From NCBI GenBank assembly GCA_945952355.1, contig CAMFIW010000165.1:1-6623 (forward strand): a DNA stretch of 6,623 bases, read 5' to 3'. Shown here piece after piece: positions 5,750 to 6,623 of the stretch; the first letter of the stretch is position 1; each line of letters starts with the position of its first letter. The position numbers and the translations under genes were made by a program. Under the pieces are notes generated by a model. It did not search any database. It was given only the letters and a program-made list of their open reading frames with translations, and was not told the DNA's origin. The DNA comes from an uncultured Phenylobacterium sp. GTDB lineage: Bacteria > Pseudomonadota > Alphaproteobacteria > Caulobacterales > Caulobacteraceae.

Positions 5750-6623
<874 letters not shown>

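Overview
The window is about 70% GC, densely coded, and every gene I can support lies on the + strand. Gene families and layout point to an alphaproteobacterium, most likely in or near the Caulobacterales (Caulobacter/Phenylobacterium type). That placement rests on a split metH, a fused ArsR-methyltransferase regulator next to metF, high GC and a probable leaderless start. It is an inference, not the result of a search.

Region A (1 to about 689) is a piece of the phospholipid/fatty-acid cluster: the 3' end of plsX, then the 5' part of fabH. FabH runs normally past its active-site cysteine and then, inside a short Asp-Trp-Glu-Asp-Arg stretch at 675-689, turns without loss of frame into the C-terminal three quarters of an NmrA-like NAD(P)-binding protein. 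Each half lacks what it needs: the FabH part has no catalytic His/Asn, and the NmrA part has no Rossmann glycine motif. The base composition also steps up here (about 67% to 71% GC by hand count). I read this as a chimera joined at a short shared sequence, either an assembly misjoin or a real recombination. If it is a misjoin, region A and the rest of the window may not be neighbours in any genome.

Region B (about 690-1746) holds the NmrA-like remainder and, overlapping its end by 14 bases, a small exported mono-haem c-type cytochrome.

Region C (1747-6623) is a methionine-cycle operon. A 49-base gap carries a consensus -35 box, a perfect 18-bp palindrome and a short direct repeat. It is followed by an ArsR-type regulator fused to a SAM-methyltransferase-like domain (SahR-like), metF, the homocysteine-methyltransferase module of cobalamin-dependent methionine synthase (metH part 1), a D-Ala-D-Ala ligase-family ATP-grasp gene, and the methyl-folate module of metH (part 2, cut by the window end). 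The regulator, metF, metH1 and the ligase are chained by start/stop overlaps, and metH2 follows after 12 bases. MetF makes 5-methyl-THF; the two MetH pieces together would move that methyl to homocysteine; the regulator probably senses S-adenosylhomocysteine and represses from the palindrome.

The most interesting point is the ligase gene sitting exactly at the linker where a one-piece MetH would join its homocysteine and folate modules. There is no RNA gene, insertion sequence or CRISPR array that I can see, and no gene-free stretch longer than 49 bases.
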